The notes below the pieces were generated by a model, which had not been told where the DNA came from, did no database searches, and saw only the letters and a program-made list of their open reading frames with translations. A stretch of 64,000 bases of DNA from Polynucleobacter cosmopolitanus (lineage in GTDB: Bacteria > Pseudomonadota > Gammaproteobacteria > Burkholderiales > Burkholderiaceae), in assembly GCF_002224225.1 (NCBI RefSeq), contig NZ_NJGG01000003.1:1-64000 (forward strand), read 5' to 3'. Made by a program: the position numbers and the translations under genes. Below, piece by piece: positions 45,063 through 54,353 of the stretch (positions within the stretch are counted from its first letter, which is position 1; each line of letters opens with the position of its first letter).

Positions 45063-45560
45063 TTATCTTTGTACAACTCGTCTTGCCTCAGTGTATCTGC
45101 TGGACCAATAAGACGATGTGATTTTTTCTAAGCGCACCGTGCCACCTTTTGAAGGGGCATGCACAAAACGTCCTTTACCCACATAAATACCAACATGTGA
45201 ATGTGGACCACCTTGGGTATTAAAAAATACCAAGTCGCCTGGAGCAGGGGTTTGATTACCCAGGGACTGACCAATTTTGCCGATTTCATCCGTGGTGCGC
45301 GGCATTTGTTTGTTGGCAGCATTCTTATAAACATAGCCAATCAAGCCACTGCAATCAAAACCACTTTTAGGGGTGTTGCCACCATAGCGATAAGGGACGC
45401 CAACCAAGCCAATTGCAGCAATTGAAATATCTTCAAGGCCAGCACTGACTTCCTTGTCAAAATCAGGCAGTGATGAAAATCTCGGCAAGCTGGCGCACGC
45501 AGTCAAAATACTGCAGCTAGCAAATATCAATAAACTTCTTTTACTTTGTTCAAAGCGCAA
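45063..45560 (-). CDS. NlpC/P60 (C40) family lipoprotein
   Basis: A peptidoglycan hydrolase, 165 residues from TTG 45560. A lipoprotein signal follows (RFEQSKRSLLIFASCSILTAC, lipobox LTAC, lipidated Cys22). The C40 domain has catalytic Cys70 in FDCSGLIGY, His122 in SHVGIYVG and His134 in FVHAPS. Longer readings from ATG 45626 or TTG 45635 would put the phoH terminator hairpin inside the coding sequence and give an overlong signal peptide, so the short form is preferred; no ribosome-binding site is seen for any. It resembles the C40 protein at 13653-14258 but is lipidated. Confidence 0.78.
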   Translation of the reverse strand: MRFEQSKRSLLIFASCSILTACASLPRFSSLPDFDKEVSAGLEDISIAAIGLVGVPYRYGGNTPKSGFDCSGLIGYVYKNAANKQMPRTTDEIGKIGQSLGNQTPAPGDLVFFNTQGGPHSHVGIYVGKGRFVHAPSKGGTVRLEKITSSYWSSRYTEARRVVQR

Positions 45561-45593
45561 TGAAAAAGAAGGCGAGAACTTCCTCGCCTTCTT
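45561..45593 (-). terminator. Intrinsic terminator after phoH
   Basis: On the minus strand, AAGAAGGCGAG / CTCGCCTTCTT (45593-45583 and 45576-45566), six-base loop, then TTTTTC. Perfect 11-base stem located 14 bases after the phoH stop codon and directly before the preferred start of the C40 lipoprotein gene. Confidence 0.85.
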
Positions 45594-45606
45594 GAGCCAT
45601 GCTTGA

Positions 45607-47286
45607 TTAAAGAGCGTCTGCTGCATGATCCGCAAGACGTGAACGCTCTCCGCGGGCCAAGGTCACGTGACCGCTGTGACGCCAACCTTTGAAACGATCA
45701 ACCACATAAGTCAGGCCTGATGAGCCTTCTGTAAGGTAAGGGGTATCAATCTGAGCGATGTTACCCAAGCAAACGATTTTTGTTCCTGGGCCTGCACGAG
45801 TCACCAAGGTCTTCATTTGTTTTGGGGTTAAATTTTGCGCTTCATCAATGATCAAAAACTTGCTCACAAAGGTGCGGCCACGCATGAAGTTCATGCTCTT
45901 CACTTTGATTCTGGAGCGGATCAATTCTTGCGTTGCAGCACGGCCCCATTCGCCAGCACCATCTTCATTGCGATGAAGCACTTCTAAGTTGTCATCAAAA
46001 GCACCCATCCATGGCTGCATTTTTTCTTCTTCAGTGCCTGGCAAGAATCCAATGTCTTCGCCAACCGGGACCGTGGCACGGGTGATGATGATTTCGTTGT
46101 AGCGCTTGCTATCCAAAACCTGCTCAAGAGCTGCTGCCAAGGCCAATAATGTTTTACCTGTGCCAGCCTGGCCCAACAAAGTAACAAAATCAATATCAGG
46201 GTTCATGAGCAAGTTCATCGCAAAGTTCTGTTCGCGATTGCGTGCTGTGATGCTCCACACATTGTTCTTTTGATGAGAAAAATCTCGCAAGGTTTGCAGT
46301 AATGCAGTTCGTCCTTGTACTTCTCTGACTTGCGCATAAAAGGGAGTGCCACCATCAGAGTTTTCTTGGTAAACAAACTGATTGACCATCATGTGAGCAA
46401 CCGTTGGACCAGTGACTCGATAAAACATCGTGCCTGACTTTGCATCGCTCCAGCTTTCCATGTCTTTGCCATGCTTTGGCCAAAAATCCACTGGCAACTG
46501 AAGTATTCCTGCGTACATCAAGTCACGGTCTTCAAGAACTTGGTCGTTGAAGTAATCTTCTGCAGGCAAACCTAAAGCGCGGGCCTTGATGCGCATGTTG
46601 ATATCTTTTGATACCAACACCACTTGTCGGTCTTTGCGGCTTTGTTGAAGCTCTCTAACAACGCCCAGAATCATGTTGTCAGCTTTGCCTGTTGGCAGAC
46701 CATCGGGCAGGGTGATACTGTTGAGTTCGATTTGAAAGTACAAACTGCCGGTGGCATCTTTATTACCTAACTTATTCAGAGGAATACCTTCCTCTAAAAC
46801 ACCGCTGGTATTGGCAACCAGCTGATCAAGCGAGCGGCTCACAGTTCGGGCATTGCGAGCAACTTCACTCATGCCTTTTTTGTGATTATCCAACTCTTCA
46901 AGCGTCATCATTGGCAGATAAACGTCGTGCTCTTCGAAGCGGAACAGGGCTGAAGGATCATGCATCAACACGTTTGTATCAAGAACAAACAGGCGAATGA
47001 TGCCGTCATCAGGTATTTTTCTGACTCGTGTTGAATTCTTGACCGCTGGAGGTGAAGATTTCTTGCTGGATTTACTCGGGGCACGCATTTTTTCAATGGC
47101 AATGTCTGCCAATGATTGAGAGTCATCTGTATCCAAATCTAGGTTGACTGAGCTCTCGACTAACTCGGTTACTTCATCTACTTCTTCAATTTCAATTCTT
47201 TTTGGACGTTTCTTTAACTCTGCTTTTGGTTGACGGCTGATGTTTACTTTATCTGCTGCTTGTGTGGGGATTGGTGGCAGAGGCAT
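45607..47286 (-). CDS. PIN domain-PhoH fusion ATPase (PhoH2/YlaK-like)
   Basis: A 559-residue protein joining a PIN ribonuclease domain to a PhoH ATPase. The PIN part has the acidic VLDTNVLMHDP and MTLEELDNHKKGMSEVARNAR motifs (about residues 99-210). The PhoH part has Walker A GQAGTGKTLLA (about residue 373) and FLIIDEAQNLTP. PhoH2 proteins are reported as RNA helicase/RNases. The first ~90 residues are charged linker. AGGAG precedes the ATG. A terminator hairpin lies immediately upstream on its strand, so its promoter is not obvious. Confidence 0.9.
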   Translation of the reverse strand: MPLPPIPTQAADKVNISRQPKAELKKRPKRIEIEEVDEVTELVESSVNLDLDTDDSQSLADIAIEKMRAPSKSSKKSSPPAVKNSTRVRKIPDDGIIRLFVLDTNVLMHDPSALFRFEEHDVYLPMMTLEELDNHKKGMSEVARNARTVSRSLDQLVANTSGVLEEGIPLNKLGNKDATGSLYFQIELNSITLPDGLPTGKADNMILGVVRELQQSRKDRQVVLVSKDINMRIKARALGLPAEDYFNDQVLEDRDLMYAGILQLPVDFWPKHGKDMESWSDAKSGTMFYRVTGPTVAHMMVNQFVYQENSDGGTPFYAQVREVQGRTALLQTLRDFSHQKNNVWSITARNREQNFAMNLLMNPDIDFVTLLGQAGTGKTLLALAAALEQVLDSKRYNEIIITRATVPVGEDIGFLPGTEEEKMQPWMGAFDDNLEVLHRNEDGAGEWGRAATQELIRSRIKVKSMNFMRGRTFVSKFLIIDEAQNLTPKQMKTLVTRAGPGTKIVCLGNIAQIDTPYLTEGSSGLTYVVDRFKGWRHSGHVTLARGERSRLADHAADAL

Positions 47287-47300
47287 TCCGGAGGTCTCCT

Positions 47301-47337
47301 AAAAAAGAAAAAACCGCCTACCTGGTGGTTGGGCGGT
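47301..47337 (-). terminator. Intrinsic terminator after bcp, just before phoH
   Basis: On the minus strand ACCGCC (47337-47332) pairs with GGCGGT (47318-47313), followed by TTTTTTCTTTTTT. It ends only a few bases before the phoH ribosome-binding site. Confidence 0.75.
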
Positions 47338-47402
47338 CGATAAGGTAAATGTAATTTTGTGCATCTAGGTGATAACTTATCCTAGTTTGTGTGACATTGC
47401 AA

Positions 47403-47867
47403 TCATAAATCGATGGCAGCTTTTAAAACATCTTGAACGTGCCCAGGAATCTTCAATCCTCGCCATTCGTGACGCAAAACGCCTTCTTCATCGATCAAGA
47501 ATGTGCTGCGTTCAATGCCGCGAACTTGCTTGCCGTACATGTTCTTCATTTTCATAACGCCGAACATTTGGCAAAGGGTTTCTTCGGTGTCGGCAAGCAA
47601 CTCAAAAGGTAGTTCAATCTTTCTCTTGAAGTTCTCGTGTGATTTGAGGTTATCTCTTGATATGCCCACAATCAAGGTATTGGCTTTTGTGAAATCATCA
47701 ATCGCATCTCTGAACTCCATTGATTCAACAGTACAACCAGGGGTTGAATCTTTTGGGTAGAAATACATGACTACTTTGCGACCCTGACATGCTGTCGGAG
47801 TGAAAACCAGACCACTGGTTGCTGGAATCTCAAAGTAGGGGATTGGTTTGCCAAGTGCTACGCTCAT
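47403..47867 (-). CDS. bcp: Thiol peroxidase Bcp (peroxiredoxin, AhpC/TSA family)
   Basis: A 154-residue peroxiredoxin Q that reduces hydrogen and organic peroxides. The peroxidatic cysteine is in STPGCTVESMEFRD, preceded by VMYFYPKD. ATG 47867 has GGAG eight bases upstream and gives the family length; an in-frame GTG at 47948, overlapping the next gene, would add 27 unconserved residues. A terminator lies after it. Confidence 0.9.
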   Translation of the reverse strand: MSVALGKPIPYFEIPATSGLVFTPTACQGRKVVMYFYPKDSTPGCTVESMEFRDAIDDFTKANTLIVGISRDNLKSHENFKRKIELPFELLADTEETLCQMFGVMKMKNMYGKQVRGIERSTFLIDEEGVLRHEWRGLKIPGHVQDVLKAAIDL

Positions 47868-47944
47868 TACGTCTCCAGTTTTATTATCAATGCTGCTTTT
47901 AAACATATTTATATCAGACTTATTTGAAAAGTCGATTTTTTTAC

Positions 47945-48319
47945 TCACTTTTCAATCAATAAGGCTGCTACAACTTTCCGGCCCTCTGCCATGAGGACGT
48001 TATAAGTTCGACAGGCAGCCTGTAAATCCATGGTCTCTAGGCCAATATTGCGTGCAATCAAGGGGGCAATGAGGGCTGGTTGAGGGAATCTGATCCGCTG
48101 GCCGCTGCCGAAAATGACCACTGCAGGGTCAAGTTTGGCAATTTGTTCAAAATCCTCGATTTTGATGTCTTCAAAACGGGTGCAAGACCATTCAATCACG
48201 GGGCTTTCGGGCGATAAAAGCAAAGAATTTGTATAGCGCTGAGCGTTGATTTCGATGTAATCGGAGCCGTAGGCTGAAACTGTGTTCAGAGAGGGCTGCT
48301 TATCCGGTTGTAGTTTCAC
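47945..48319 (-). CDS. Mth938-like domain protein (DUF498)
   Basis: A 124-residue single-domain protein of the Mth938/DUF498 family, related to eukaryotic NDUFAF3 of complex I assembly; bacterial function is not established. The VVIFGSGQRIRFPQPALIAPL and MDLQAACRTYNVLMAEGRKVVAALL blocks are diagnostic. No signal or membrane segment. Upstream of bcp on the same strand, and divergent from alaA. Confidence 0.85.
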   Translation of the reverse strand: MKLQPDKQPSLNTVSAYGSDYIEINAQRYTNSLLLSPESPVIEWSCTRFEDIKIEDFEQIAKLDPAVVIFGSGQRIRFPQPALIAPLIARNIGLETMDLQAACRTYNVLMAEGRKVVAALLIEK

Positions 48320-48398
48320 GTTAAATCGCCTCAGGCTCTGTCATAATTACAAAATTATAGATAAATTAAGACTTTATAGTATTCCTATTAGTCTCTAA

Positions 48399-49637
48399 GT
48401 GATTATTGTGAAAGAAATTAAAAAATCCTCCAAATTAAATAACGTTTGCTACGACATACGTGGACCCGTTCTTGAGCTCGCTCAACAGATGGAGGAAGAA
48501 GGCCAGAAAATTATCAAGTTGAATATTGGTAATGTGGGTGTTTTTGGCTTTGACCCTCCTGAAGAGATTCAGTTGGACATGATTCGTAATCTACCCAATT
48601 CGGCTGCTTACTCAGATTCCAAGGGAATTTTTTCGGCCCGTAAAGCCATCATGCATTACTGCCAAGAAAAAGGCATTCAAGGCGTGACCCTGGATGATAT
48701 TTATACAGGCAATGGCGTTTCAGAATTAATCGTCTTGGCCATGAATGCTTTGTTAAATGTTGGCGATGAAGTTTTGGTGCCAGCGCCTGACTATCCTCTT
48801 TGGACAGCAGCAGTCAGTCTTTCAGGTGGAACACCCAAGCACTACTTGTGTGATGAGGCTCAAGATTGGTCTCCAGACATTGCTGACATCAAAGCAAAAA
48901 TCACTTCTAAGACCAAAGCGATTGTGGTGATCAACCCTAATAATCCAACCGGTGCTTTGTATGGTGATGACGTTCTTAAAGAGATCATTGCTTTGGCTCG
49001 TGAACATGGCTTGATCATTTTTGCTGATGAGATTTACGACAAAACTTTATTCGATGGCGAAAAGCACACATCGATTGGTGCTTTATCAACCGATGTTGTG
49101 ACTGTGACATTCAATGGCTTGTCCAAAAATTACCGTGCCTGCGGCTATCGCTCTGGCTGGATGGTGGTATCAGGCGATAAAAGCGGCGCCAAAGATTACA
49201 TTGAAGGCTTGAACATGCTTTCATCCATGCGCTTGTGCGCTAACGTACCTGGTCAAAATGCCATTCAAACTGCTTTAGGTGGATATCAAAGTATTGATGA
49301 CTTGGTGGCAGAGGGTGGACGTTTGCGCCGCCAACGAGATCTTGCTTGGGAGTTGGTCACAAAAATACCAGGTGTGACTTGCGTGAAGCCTAAAGCAGCT
49401 TTGTATCTGTTTCCTAAGTTAGATCCTGAGATGTATCCAATCGAGAATGATCAAGACTTCATCGCAACTTTATTGCGTGAAGAGAAGGTTTTATTGGTGC
49501 AGGGTAGTGGCTTTAATTGGCCAAAGCCAGATCATTTCAGAATCGTTTTCTTGCCGCATGAGGATGTCTTGCGTGAGGCAATTGCAAGGCTTGCTAAGTT
49601 CTTGGAGCGTTATCGCCAAAAGTACGGCAAAAAGTAA
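48399..49637 (+). CDS. alaA: Alanine-type PLP-dependent aminotransferase (AlaA-like)
   Basis: A fold-type I aminotransferase of about 410 residues that likely makes alanine from pyruvate and glutamate. The N-terminal SSKLNNVCYDIRGPVLELA matches AlaA/YfbQ. The PLP lysine is in FNGLSKNYRACGYRSGW, with NPNNPTGA upstream and IFADEIYDK for cofactor binding. Starts are GTG 48399 or GTG 48408; the second gives a length closer to E. coli AlaA (405). No ribosome-binding site is clear. Followed by hom after 84 bases, in which I see only a short hairpin and no threonine leader. Confidence 0.88.
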   Translation: MIIVKEIKKSSKLNNVCYDIRGPVLELAQQMEEEGQKIIKLNIGNVGVFGFDPPEEIQLDMIRNLPNSAAYSDSKGIFSARKAIMHYCQEKGIQGVTLDDIYTGNGVSELIVLAMNALLNVGDEVLVPAPDYPLWTAAVSLSGGTPKHYLCDEAQDWSPDIADIKAKITSKTKAIVVINPNNPTGALYGDDVLKEIIALAREHGLIIFADEIYDKTLFDGEKHTSIGALSTDVVTVTFNGLSKNYRACGYRSGWMVVSGDKSGAKDYIEGLNMLSSMRLCANVPGQNAIQTALGGYQSIDDLVAEGGRLRRQRDLAWELVTKIPGVTCVKPKAALYLFPKLDPEMYPIENDQDFIATLLREEKVLLVQGSGFNWPKPDHFRIVFLPHEDVLREAIARLAKFLERYRQKYGKK

Positions 49638-49721
49638 GCCAGTTTCTTGCAGGTATCTGCAGTAACAAATGAGCAGCAGTAAATTTTATTTTCACCTTTA
49701 ATTAAGTAAGAGTTTTTAGTT

Positions 49722-51032
49722 ATGAAACCTATTCAAGTTGGCCTTCTAGGCATCGGTACTGTTGGTGGCGGTGTGTTCAGTGTGCTTGATCGCAATCAAG
49801 AAGAAATCACCCGCCGTGCTGGTCGTGGCATCAAGATCCACACGGTTGCTGACCTTGATACTAAGCGCGCTGAAGAGTTAGTCAAAGGCCGCGCCAAGGT
49901 TGTGAGCGATGCTAAGCAGGTAGTGAATGACCCGGAAATTGACGTGGTCGTTGAATTGATCGGCGGCTATGGTATTGCTAAAGAATTGGTGTTGGCTGCA
50001 ATCAATAATGGCAAGCACGTGGTGACAGCCAATAAAGCACTATTAGCTGTGCATGGCAATGAGATTTTTGCTGCTGCTCAAGCCAAGGGTGTGACGGTTA
50101 ACTTTGAAGCTGCTGTTGCCGGTGGCATTCCAATCATCAAAGCTTTGCGTGAAGGTTTAACTGCCAACCGTATTGAATGGATTGCCGGCATCATCAATGG
50201 CACCACCAATTTTATTTTGTCTGAGATGCGCGATAAAGGCTTGGACTTTGATGTTGTTCTAAAAGAAGCTCAACGTTTAGGTTATGCAGAAGCTGATCCA
50301 ACATTTGATATTGAGGGCGTTGATGCTGCCCATAAAGCCACCATCATGAGTGCGATTGCGTTTGGTATTCCGGTGCAATTTGATAAGGCTCACGTAGAAG
50401 GTATTACCAAACTCTCAGCAATAGATATTAAATATGCTGAGCAATTAGGTTATCGCATCAAGCTATTGGGTATCACCAAAAAAACCAAAGATGGCATTGA
50501 GTTGCGTGTTCATCCAACCTTGATTCCAACAAAACGTTTGATTGCAAACGTTGAAGGCGCCATGAACGCCGTTCAGGTGATGGGTGATGCTGTAGGAACA
50601 ACGCTCTACTACGGTAAGGGTGCGGGCGCAGAGCCAACGGCTTCTGCTGTGATTGCAGATTTAGTTGATGTGGCCCGTTTGCAAACAGCGGACCCTGAGC
50701 ATCGCGTACCGCATTTGGCATTCCAACCTGGTTCGATGGTCAATACGACCATCATGCCGATGGGTGAAATTACAACGAGCTACTACTTGCGCTTGCGTGT
50801 TGCAGACGTAACAGGAGTCTTGGCTGACATCACTCGTATTTTGGCGGACAACAGTATTTCAATTGATGCCATGTTGCAACGTGAAGCAGGCGATGGTGAA
50901 AACCAAACCGATCTCATCATGTTGACGCATGAAACCAAAGAGAAAAATATTTTGGCAGCCATTGCCAAGGTTGAGGCCTTGAAAACTGTTGAAGGTTCAG
51001 TCACAAAAATTCGTTTAGAAAACTTAAGTTAA
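49722..51032 (+). CDS. hom: Homoserine dehydrogenase
   Basis: Reduces aspartate semialdehyde to homoserine, the branch point to threonine and methionine. The 436-residue protein has an N-terminal GLLGIGTVGGGV nucleotide-binding fold, the central catalytic part with AGIINGTTNFIL and YAEADPTFDIEG, and a C-terminal ACT domain (YYLRLRVADVTGVLADI) for threonine feedback. It is not fused to aspartokinase. thrC follows after 12 bases. Confidence 0.96.
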   Translation: MKPIQVGLLGIGTVGGGVFSVLDRNQEEITRRAGRGIKIHTVADLDTKRAEELVKGRAKVVSDAKQVVNDPEIDVVVELIGGYGIAKELVLAAINNGKHVVTANKALLAVHGNEIFAAAQAKGVTVNFEAAVAGGIPIIKALREGLTANRIEWIAGIINGTTNFILSEMRDKGLDFDVVLKEAQRLGYAEADPTFDIEGVDAAHKATIMSAIAFGIPVQFDKAHVEGITKLSAIDIKYAEQLGYRIKLLGITKKTKDGIELRVHPTLIPTKRLIANVEGAMNAVQVMGDAVGTTLYYGKGAGAEPTASAVIADLVDVARLQTADPEHRVPHLAFQPGSMVNTTIMPMGEITTSYYLRLRVADVTGVLADITRILADNSISIDAMLQREAGDGENQTDLIMLTHETKEKNILAAIAKVEALKTVEGSVTKIRLENLS

Positions 51033-51044
51033 TTTAATTACGCA

Positions 51045-52490
51045 ATGCACTACATTTCAACCCGTGGTCATAACGCCCATCAAACGTTTTCAGAAATCCT
51101 TCTAGGTGGCTTGGCTGCTGATGGAGGTTTGTATTTGCCTGTTAAATATCCTCAGGTCACGCCAGCTCAACTAGATGCTTGGCGAGGATTGTCATACGCT
51201 GATTTAGCTTTTGAAGTTTTAAGCCTATATTGCGATGACATTCCTAAAGAGGACCTCAGGGCATTGGTTAGAAAGACTTACACGGCTGAGGTTTATTGCA
51301 ATGGTCGTACTGATGATTTGGCAAAGGACATCACACCAATCCATTGGTTAGGTGATGAGCATGGTACTCGCTTGGGTTTATTGAGTTTGTCGAATGGTCC
51401 AACATTGGCATTCAAAGACATGGCTATGCAGCTTTTAGGTAACTTGTTTGAGTACACCTTGAATAAACAAGGTCAAGAACTCAACATCTTAGGTGCCACT
51501 TCAGGCGACACCGGCAGTGCAGCTGAGTATGCGATGCGCGGTAAAAAGGGTGTGCGAGTTTTCATGCTCTCACCAAAAGGCAAGATGAGCTCATTTCAGG
51601 TGGCTCAGATGTATTCCTTGCAGGACGAAAATATTTACAACATTGCGATTGATGGTGTTTTTGATGATGCTCAAGACATTGTCAAAGCGGTCAGCAATGA
51701 TCACGAATTCAAAGCTCGTCAAAAAATCGGCACTGTTAATTCAATTAACTGGGCTCGAGTGGTGGCTCAGGTTGTTTATTACTTCCAAGGCTATTTATTG
51801 GCCACCAAAAACAGTGCTGAGAAGGTTTCATTCTGCGTTCCTTCAGGTAACTTCGGTAACGTTTGTGCAGGCCATATTGCCCGCATGATGGGATTGCCAA
51901 TTGAAAAGTTGGTTGTGGCTACTAATGAGAATGATGTTTTAGATGAATTCTTTAAAACAGGTGTTTACAGAGCTCGTAAATCAGCTGAGACTTTCCATAC
52001 CACCAGCCCATCAATGGATATTTCTAAGGCAAGTAATTTTGAGCGCTTCATCTATGACTTGATGGGGCGCGATGCCGGAAAAACTGCCCAGATGTTCAAG
52101 GATGTTGAGACCAAAGGTGGTTTTGATTTGTCGCAAGACCCTGCGTATAAAAATATTGCTCAATATGGCTTTGTTTCCGGCAAGAGCACACACCTCAATC
52201 GTCTAGATACGATCAGAGATGTTCATGCCAAGTACAAGGTCTTAATTGATACGCACACGGCTGATGGCGTCAAAGTTGCTCGTGAAAATCTACAAAGCAA
52301 TGTTCCTATGTTGGTTTTAGAAACGGCATTGCCGATCAAGTTTGCTGAAACAATCGAAGAAGCGATTGGTCGTACGCCTGATCGCCCAGCATCATTCATT
52401 GGTATAGAAGATAAGCCACAGCGTGTTGTTGATATGCCAGCAGATGTTCATCAAGTGAAAGATTTTGTTGCCGCCCACACGGGTTTGTGA
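51045..52490 (+). CDS. thrC: Threonine synthase
   Basis: A 481-residue PLP enzyme forming threonine from O-phosphohomoserine. The cofactor lysine is in LAFKDMAMQLLG, and the phosphate-binding loop is GATSGDTGSAAEYA. Length and the long form with extra C-terminal helices match the group of yeast and Gram-negative ThrC. It lies between hom and mobB, three bases before mobB. Confidence 0.95.
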   Translation: MHYISTRGHNAHQTFSEILLGGLAADGGLYLPVKYPQVTPAQLDAWRGLSYADLAFEVLSLYCDDIPKEDLRALVRKTYTAEVYCNGRTDDLAKDITPIHWLGDEHGTRLGLLSLSNGPTLAFKDMAMQLLGNLFEYTLNKQGQELNILGATSGDTGSAAEYAMRGKKGVRVFMLSPKGKMSSFQVAQMYSLQDENIYNIAIDGVFDDAQDIVKAVSNDHEFKARQKIGTVNSINWARVVAQVVYYFQGYLLATKNSAEKVSFCVPSGNFGNVCAGHIARMMGLPIEKLVVATNENDVLDEFFKTGVYRARKSAETFHTTSPSMDISKASNFERFIYDLMGRDAGKTAQMFKDVETKGGFDLSQDPAYKNIAQYGFVSGKSTHLNRLDTIRDVHAKYKVLIDTHTADGVKVARENLQSNVPMLVLETALPIKFAETIEEAIGRTPDRPASFIGIEDKPQRVVDMPADVHQVKDFVAAHTGL

Positions 52491-52493
52491 TTA

Positions 52494-53081
52494 ATGAGCC
52501 AAAATCAGATTCAACAAAATTCTGAACAGATGGTCAAGAGCCCTTGGCCGGTGGTTGGATTTGTTGCTTACTCTGGGACTGGCAAAACAACCTTGATCGA
52601 GCAGTTGATCGCATTTTTGACAGAGCGAGCCTACAAGGTTTCAGTCATCAAGCACACGCATCATCACTTTGATATTGATAAACCAGGTAAGGACTCTTAT
52701 CGTCATCGCGAATCCGGCGCATCCGAAGTTCTGATGGTGTCTGATCAACGTTGGGTATTGATGCATGAGCTAAGACAATCTGCCGAGCCAACCATGGAAG
52801 AGCAGTTGTGTAAGTTGTCTCCTTGTGACTTGGTCATCGTTGAAGGCTTCAAGGATGCAAGAATTCCTAAAATTGAATTATGGCGTCATGAGCACGATGA
52901 GTGCGCAGTTAATTCAGTGAAAGCCAATCAAGATAACTTTATTCAAGCGATTGCATACCCGGGTGGTATCGATGCTGTTAACAAGCCAGATTTAACCAGA
53001 GACATCCCTGTGCTTGATTTGAATAATATTGAGGAAGTGGCACAGCAAGTCCTTTCAATCGCTGGTGTTTTAGCAAAATAA
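52494..53081 (+). CDS. mobB: Molybdopterin-guanine dinucleotide biosynthesis adapter MobB
   Basis: A 195-residue GTP-binding protein that assists attachment of GMP to molybdopterin. Walker A is YSGTGKTTLIEQL near residue 27, followed by KHTHHHFDIDKPGKDSYRHRESGA, the MobB signature. The cofactor-making partner mobA is not in the window. It starts three bases after thrC and precedes moeA by 24 bases. Confidence 0.92.
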   Translation: MSQNQIQQNSEQMVKSPWPVVGFVAYSGTGKTTLIEQLIAFLTERAYKVSVIKHTHHHFDIDKPGKDSYRHRESGASEVLMVSDQRWVLMHELRQSAEPTMEEQLCKLSPCDLVIVEGFKDARIPKIELWRHEHDECAVNSVKANQDNFIQAIAYPGGIDAVNKPDLTRDIPVLDLNNIEEVAQQVLSIAGVLAK

Positions 53082-53105
53082 GCCTAAAACCATTAGACTA
53101 AGCCC

Positions 53106-54344
53106 ATGTCGCAAGCCATGAACAAACCCCCCATGAAAACTGCTGCCGAGGCCCTTGAGCACCTCTTGGCTCAAGCAAAGTCGAGTGCAGAAGTTGAAGT
53201 GGTCAATACTCAAGATGCTTTGGGCAGAATCTTGGCCAGGGATATCCTAAGCCAAGTGGATGTTCCCCCGATGAACAATACCCAGATGGATGGTTATGCC
53301 GTTCGTGTGGCTGATATTCAAACAACCGGACAAAGTTTTGTGGTTTCTCAACGCATTCCTGCTGGGCATGTTGGTACAGAGCTCAAGTCTGGCACGATTG
53401 CCAGAATTTTCACGGGGGCTACGATTCCTCCTGGCGCAGATGCCGTGGTGATGCAGGAAGATTGTGTGGTCAACGGTGATCAAGTCACTATTCAAGAAGT
53501 ACCTAAGCAAGGTCAATGGATCCGCTTGCAAGGTGAAGATTTAAAAGCGGGTGGCGTGGCTTTGAGCAAGGGAACTTATCTCAGAGCTCAAGAGTTAGGC
53601 GTTGCGGCCTCTGCTGGATATGATCAGTTGCCAGTCATCAAAAAGATCAAAGTGGCTGCTTTTTTCACTGGCGATGAATTAACTTTGCCAGGTCAGCCAC
53701 TAAAACCTGGCGCTATTTACAACTCCAACAGAGACACTCTCTTGGCATGCATACGTTCACTCGGTTGTGAAGCTACTGACTTGGGCATCGTGCCTGATAC
53801 TTTGGAAGCTACCAGAGATGCTTTGCGTCGCGCCAGTAAAGACCATGATTTGATCATCACCTCTGGTGGTGTGTCAGTGGGTGAAGAAGATCACATCAAG
53901 CCAGCTGTGACTGCTGAAGGTCGTCTAGATATGTGGCAAATTGCCATCAAGCCAGGCAAACCATTGGCATTTGGAGCTGTTAAAAAGCAGGGTGCTGATC
54001 ATTTAGAAACTTGGTTCATGGGATTGCCCGGTAATCCGGTGTCTAGTTTTGTCACATTTTTATTATTTGTTCGTCCCTTCATTAGTAAGCTGCAGGGAAG
54101 AGCTCATGCAAATGCTCCTGTGATCATGATGCGTGCAGATTTTGATTGGTCAAAGCCTGATCGCCGCAATGAATTTTTGCGTGTCCGCATCAATGCCCAG
54201 GGTGGCTTAGATTTATTCCCCAATCAAAGCTCAGGTGTTTTAACCAGCGCTTCATGGGCGGATGGTTTGGTCGACAACCCGCCACTTCAAGCCATCAAAC
54301 CTGGCGATATGGTGAAGTACATGTCTTTTTCAGGAATGATTTAA
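53106..54344 (+). CDS. moeA: Molybdopterin molybdenumtransferase MoeA
   Basis: A 412-residue enzyme inserting molybdate into molybdopterin. Conserved blocks are PPMNNTQMDGYAV, RIFTGATIPPGADAVVMQED, LITSGGVSVGEEDHI and GLPGNPVSSFVTF. The two moeA domains and C-terminal barrel are complete. TAGACT ends six bases before the ATG without a ribosome-binding site. moaD follows after 9 bases, so the genes form a molybdopterin cluster with no moaA, moaB or moaC visible. Confidence 0.95.
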   Translation: MSQAMNKPPMKTAAEALEHLLAQAKSSAEVEVVNTQDALGRILARDILSQVDVPPMNNTQMDGYAVRVADIQTTGQSFVVSQRIPAGHVGTELKSGTIARIFTGATIPPGADAVVMQEDCVVNGDQVTIQEVPKQGQWIRLQGEDLKAGGVALSKGTYLRAQELGVAASAGYDQLPVIKKIKVAAFFTGDELTLPGQPLKPGAIYNSNRDTLLACIRSLGCEATDLGIVPDTLEATRDALRRASKDHDLIITSGGVSVGEEDHIKPAVTAEGRLDMWQIAIKPGKPLAFGAVKKQGADHLETWFMGLPGNPVSSFVTFLLFVRPFISKLQGRAHANAPVIMMRADFDWSKPDRRNEFLRVRINAQGGLDLFPNQSSGVLTSASWADGLVDNPPLQAIKPGDMVKYMSFSGMI

Positions 54345-54353
54345 GCTATCAAC

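Noticed and set aside
49638..49721. Possible threonine attenuator before hom, including a short reading frame from 49669.
   Set aside because: The ten-codon frame has no threonine or isoleucine run and no terminator hairpin with T-run is present.
53082..53105. Molybdenum-cofactor riboswitch before moeA.
   Set aside because: The gap is only 24 bases, too short for the known structure.
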